Shown: piece after piece, positions 16,201 through 16,597 of the stretch
Numbering within the stretch: the first letter of the stretch is position 1
Layout: every line of letters starts with the position of its first letter
NCBI GenBank assembly: GCA_028684915.1
Contig: JAQUEZ010000128.1
Coordinates: 1-16,597 of the forward strand
Length of the DNA stretch: 16,597 nt
Origin: Desulfobulbus sp.
GTDB lineage: Bacteria > Desulfobacterota > Desulfobulbia > Desulfobulbales > Desulfobulbaceae
Reading direction: 5' to 3'
Program-made: the position numbers and the translations under genes
Notes under the pieces: model-generated
Seen by the model: the letters and a program-made list of their open reading frames with translations, nothing else
Databases searched by the model: none
Told to the model about the DNA's origin: nothing

Positions 16201-16291
16201 AGAGGGGTACTTTCAGGCGCCACCAGAGAATAAATTAGCTCCGGGCGAAGGAAAACCCGGAGCTGTGGTAGAAATTCATAAAAGGAAATAG
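13208..16291 (+). CDS. traG: Mating-pair stabilisation and pilus assembly protein TraG
   Basis: The 1027-residue product (F TraG 938) has a signal-like N-terminal helix (about 3-24), TM helices at about 55-76 and 84-102, a large periplasmic segment (about 105-345), then a cluster of hydrophobic helices (about 351-415 and 427-468). The rest (about 475-1027) is a hydrophilic soluble domain rich in Ser, Gly, Asn and Gln. This is the TraG plan: the N-terminus serves pilus assembly, the C-terminus mating-pair stabilisation and, in F, entry-exclusion recognition. The ATG at 13208 is chosen for AGGA at 13196-13199 and a clean signal sequence; a GTG at 13187 that overlaps the traH stop (GTGA) would add seven residues. 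The C-terminal part from about residue 694 is encoded by clearly AT-richer DNA than the front, which suggests a replaced or recently acquired segment. Confidence 0.92.
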   Translation: MKMWAFIPLVLVTILLSVSSALALDMEYYTYGGFNPIVQAFIRIALIFSDASYQGLIFVMTVIGIMAGAAAWIARATTGARIIPLTWTVPVVFGAIVYLAVFVPKGHITVYDPVLNRFQTVGDIPDAIVFTAGTLNLIERGLVDIIDTSAAPDAAYTQTAGGIGFKALESVKGSSPKDNYARTSMIRYVKDCVTFELMRPGTTLSLDDLRNTSTDFLVNLAQAVNPSVFTVYYDAASPAGTAMSCTQAWNNLQPIYATAANYGESIRKVCSKSYYDPNSATELTTCRNQISNTLNFTTGTAVTPERIIQQRQIAEILYNFYFQDDVETSMLMESDRKITSSGLGIGLTMNEWIPIIRAVMTAIAIGVIPFLVLFLPTPIVGKAASVMLGFFVFLSTWGVTDAVIHGAAMDYAARNFEEVRQSSLGVYAMAALPSVSTKMLAMFGVIRSAGIMLVSLFSMMLIRFGGHALAMLAGNLSSLVQGAGSHAGALLTPDGLSSAMRQQTKAAGLLDGMAEHRFANLAAAESWGLHKSVGGHTAAINARRNLQQSGQITPMTSQGDFATMMASANQSVSTASGPVTISTGPDGAATRMRSESVNPDGSSSVVTLGPGGTGTQEDILAAGKASYVVDSDGARTTTQASVHGLDPVKVGAMAVQQKVAGAAKTLGSDSNWGMLWQQVQRDSLSGGTNQSYSDTLNNALRTSWKRSFNDQSSFMHTLDEATRTEIQSQLGVGNIKGFRMGANGQLSVVGTDGEVANFSVSEDTAKAFSRDEAKVRSEAVAQTFSNGRGLDYLANVAKRIGATEAYSVIDEARSISRSQESYGADLTTALVKNYARERYGEESPETIRKTISDFNSYVTQHGAAGVNNMRDIVSGFVSGHGYGWGSTHSEVQGTIHSTRNRIHDQGLMKSYVDQSAGSVRSNTAGITEGSIQPPESPLPLQKPDGTRTITDADNLRSVNRHEESGQGRIRTDAKGMATEGIGKVFKGVVDSQGNRPTSEGYFQAPPENKLAPGEGKPGAVVEIHKRK
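15324..15338. repeat. Near-perfect palindrome within the AT-rich part of traG
   Basis: GATCATT (15324-15330) and AATGATC (15332-15338) are 7-base arms around one central T. It lies at the beginning of the AT-rich segment of traG. It may be a chance palindrome or an operator-like dyad; no promoter is evident. Confidence 0.4.
16237..16264. repeat. Perfect 9-bp inverted repeat at the end of traG
   Basis: AGCTCCGGG (16237-16245) and CCCGGAGCT (16256-16264) pair perfectly around a 10-base loop. The repeat ends 24 bases before the end of the traG stop codon and is entirely coding in traG. No T-run follows it on the plus strand. On the minus strand the hairpin is followed by an AT-rich AATTTATTC, so it might act as a weak terminator for the convergent gene, or as a 3' barrier that protects the tra transcript. 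Confidence 0.5.
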
Positions 16292-16573
16292 TTACCCTTT
16301 GTTTTTATGGAAAATATTCCCTGAAAAAAAAGAATAAACAGGGCTCTTCTGGATGTTTTCGTGAAAGTCTGCCTTGTCCTCATTGTCCCAAACTTCTCTT
16401 GTTGTTTCAAAGGAAAGGGAACCAGCAAATGAAGAAATAGCCTGCGCAAGAGAAAAAGGTAGCACCGGCGCCGACTCATCCATCAATCGGCCGCAAGACT
16501 GACACATCGCACTGTCTTCGGACTCATACCCGCAATGGGGACAAATGGTGGTCCAATGGGTCTGGTCAGACAT
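16292..16573 (-). CDS. Small zinc-ribbon protein, function unknown
   Basis: The 93-residue product carries an N-terminal zinc-ribbon: Cys11-x2-Cys14 and Cys24-x2-Cys27 (CPHCGY...CQSCGRL), a probable single zinc site. The remainder (about 35-93) is polar and unfamiliar. There is no signal peptide, so it is likely cytoplasmic. GGAG lies 8 bases before the ATG on the minus strand. Its stop codon directly abuts the traG stop, so the genes converge with no space for a classic terminator between them. The base composition is more AT-rich than the tra genes, which suggests separate origin. I do not recognise a family beyond the zinc-ribbon; it could bind nucleic acid or a protein. The frame is favoured over overlapping ones by the cysteine pattern and the ribosome site. 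Confidence 0.7.
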   Translation of the reverse strand: MSDQTHWTTICPHCGYESEDSAMCQSCGRLMDESAPVLPFSLAQAISSFAGSLSFETTREVWDNEDKADFHENIQKSPVYSFFSGNIFHKNKG

Positions 16574-16597
16574 GGCTGGTCTCCGGAGTCCTGGGTA

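Noticed and set aside
16276..16479. Alternative minus-strand open frame overlapping the zinc-ribbon gene
   Set aside because: It would overlap the traG end and has no domain; the other frame has paired CxxC motifs and a ribosome site.
1..16597. CRISPR array, tRNA gene, insertion sequence or origin
   Set aside because: No repeat-spacer pattern, cloverleaf, transposase or iteron-type origin is visible; the gaps between genes are too short to hold them.

Overview
The window is almost entirely one rightward gene cluster encoding the core of an F-type (TraA/L/E/K/B/V/C/W/U/TrbC/F/H/G) type IV secretion and conjugative-pilus apparatus. GC content is high over most of it, codon use favours G/C in third positions, and Shine-Dalgarno sites are of the usual AGGAG kind, so this is a Gram-negative host with an outer membrane. 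The style of the proteins would fit a Desulfobacterota/deltaproteobacterial plasmid or integrative conjugative element, but the window contains no taxonomic marker and that placement is a guess.

Layout. Bases 1-97 are a leader with helically phased T-tracts. Then come a sigma-factor-like DNA-binding protein (98-1093) and a secreted OmpA-domain protein (1160-1684). The transfer genes proper follow: pilin traA, traL, traE, traK, traB, traV and traC (1732-7804), then traW, traU, trbC, a trbI-like gene, an S26/TraF-type signal peptidase, a thioredoxin-fold traF, traH and traG (7794-16291). A small zinc-ribbon gene on the opposite strand (16292-16573) converges on traG with the two stop codons directly abutting. 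No gap exceeds 100 bases, and many stops overlap the next start (ATGA or GTGA), which suggests one polycistronic, translationally coupled unit.

How the genes work together (family knowledge). TraA is the pilus subunit. TraL and TraE are inner-membrane assembly factors. TraB, TraK and TraV form the envelope-spanning core (VirB10/9/7 equivalents). TraC is the VirB4-type ATPase. TraW, TraU, TrbC, TraF and TraH are periplasmic pilus-assembly and mating-pair factors. TraG is the polytopic mating-pair stabilisation protein. The S26 peptidase is absent from F itself but present in H-type (R27) and SXT-like relatives, where it is linked to pilin processing.

The coupling protein (TraD), relaxase (TraI), TraN, entry-exclusion genes and lytic transglycosylase are not in the window. 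The most interesting points are the pilin/S26-peptidase pairing (possible cyclic pilin), the sigma-like first gene, an OmpA domain that lacks the usual peptidoglycan-binding Asp, and an AT-rich, possibly acquired segment in the C-terminal half of TraG followed by a convergent accessory gene where F carries its exclusion genes.
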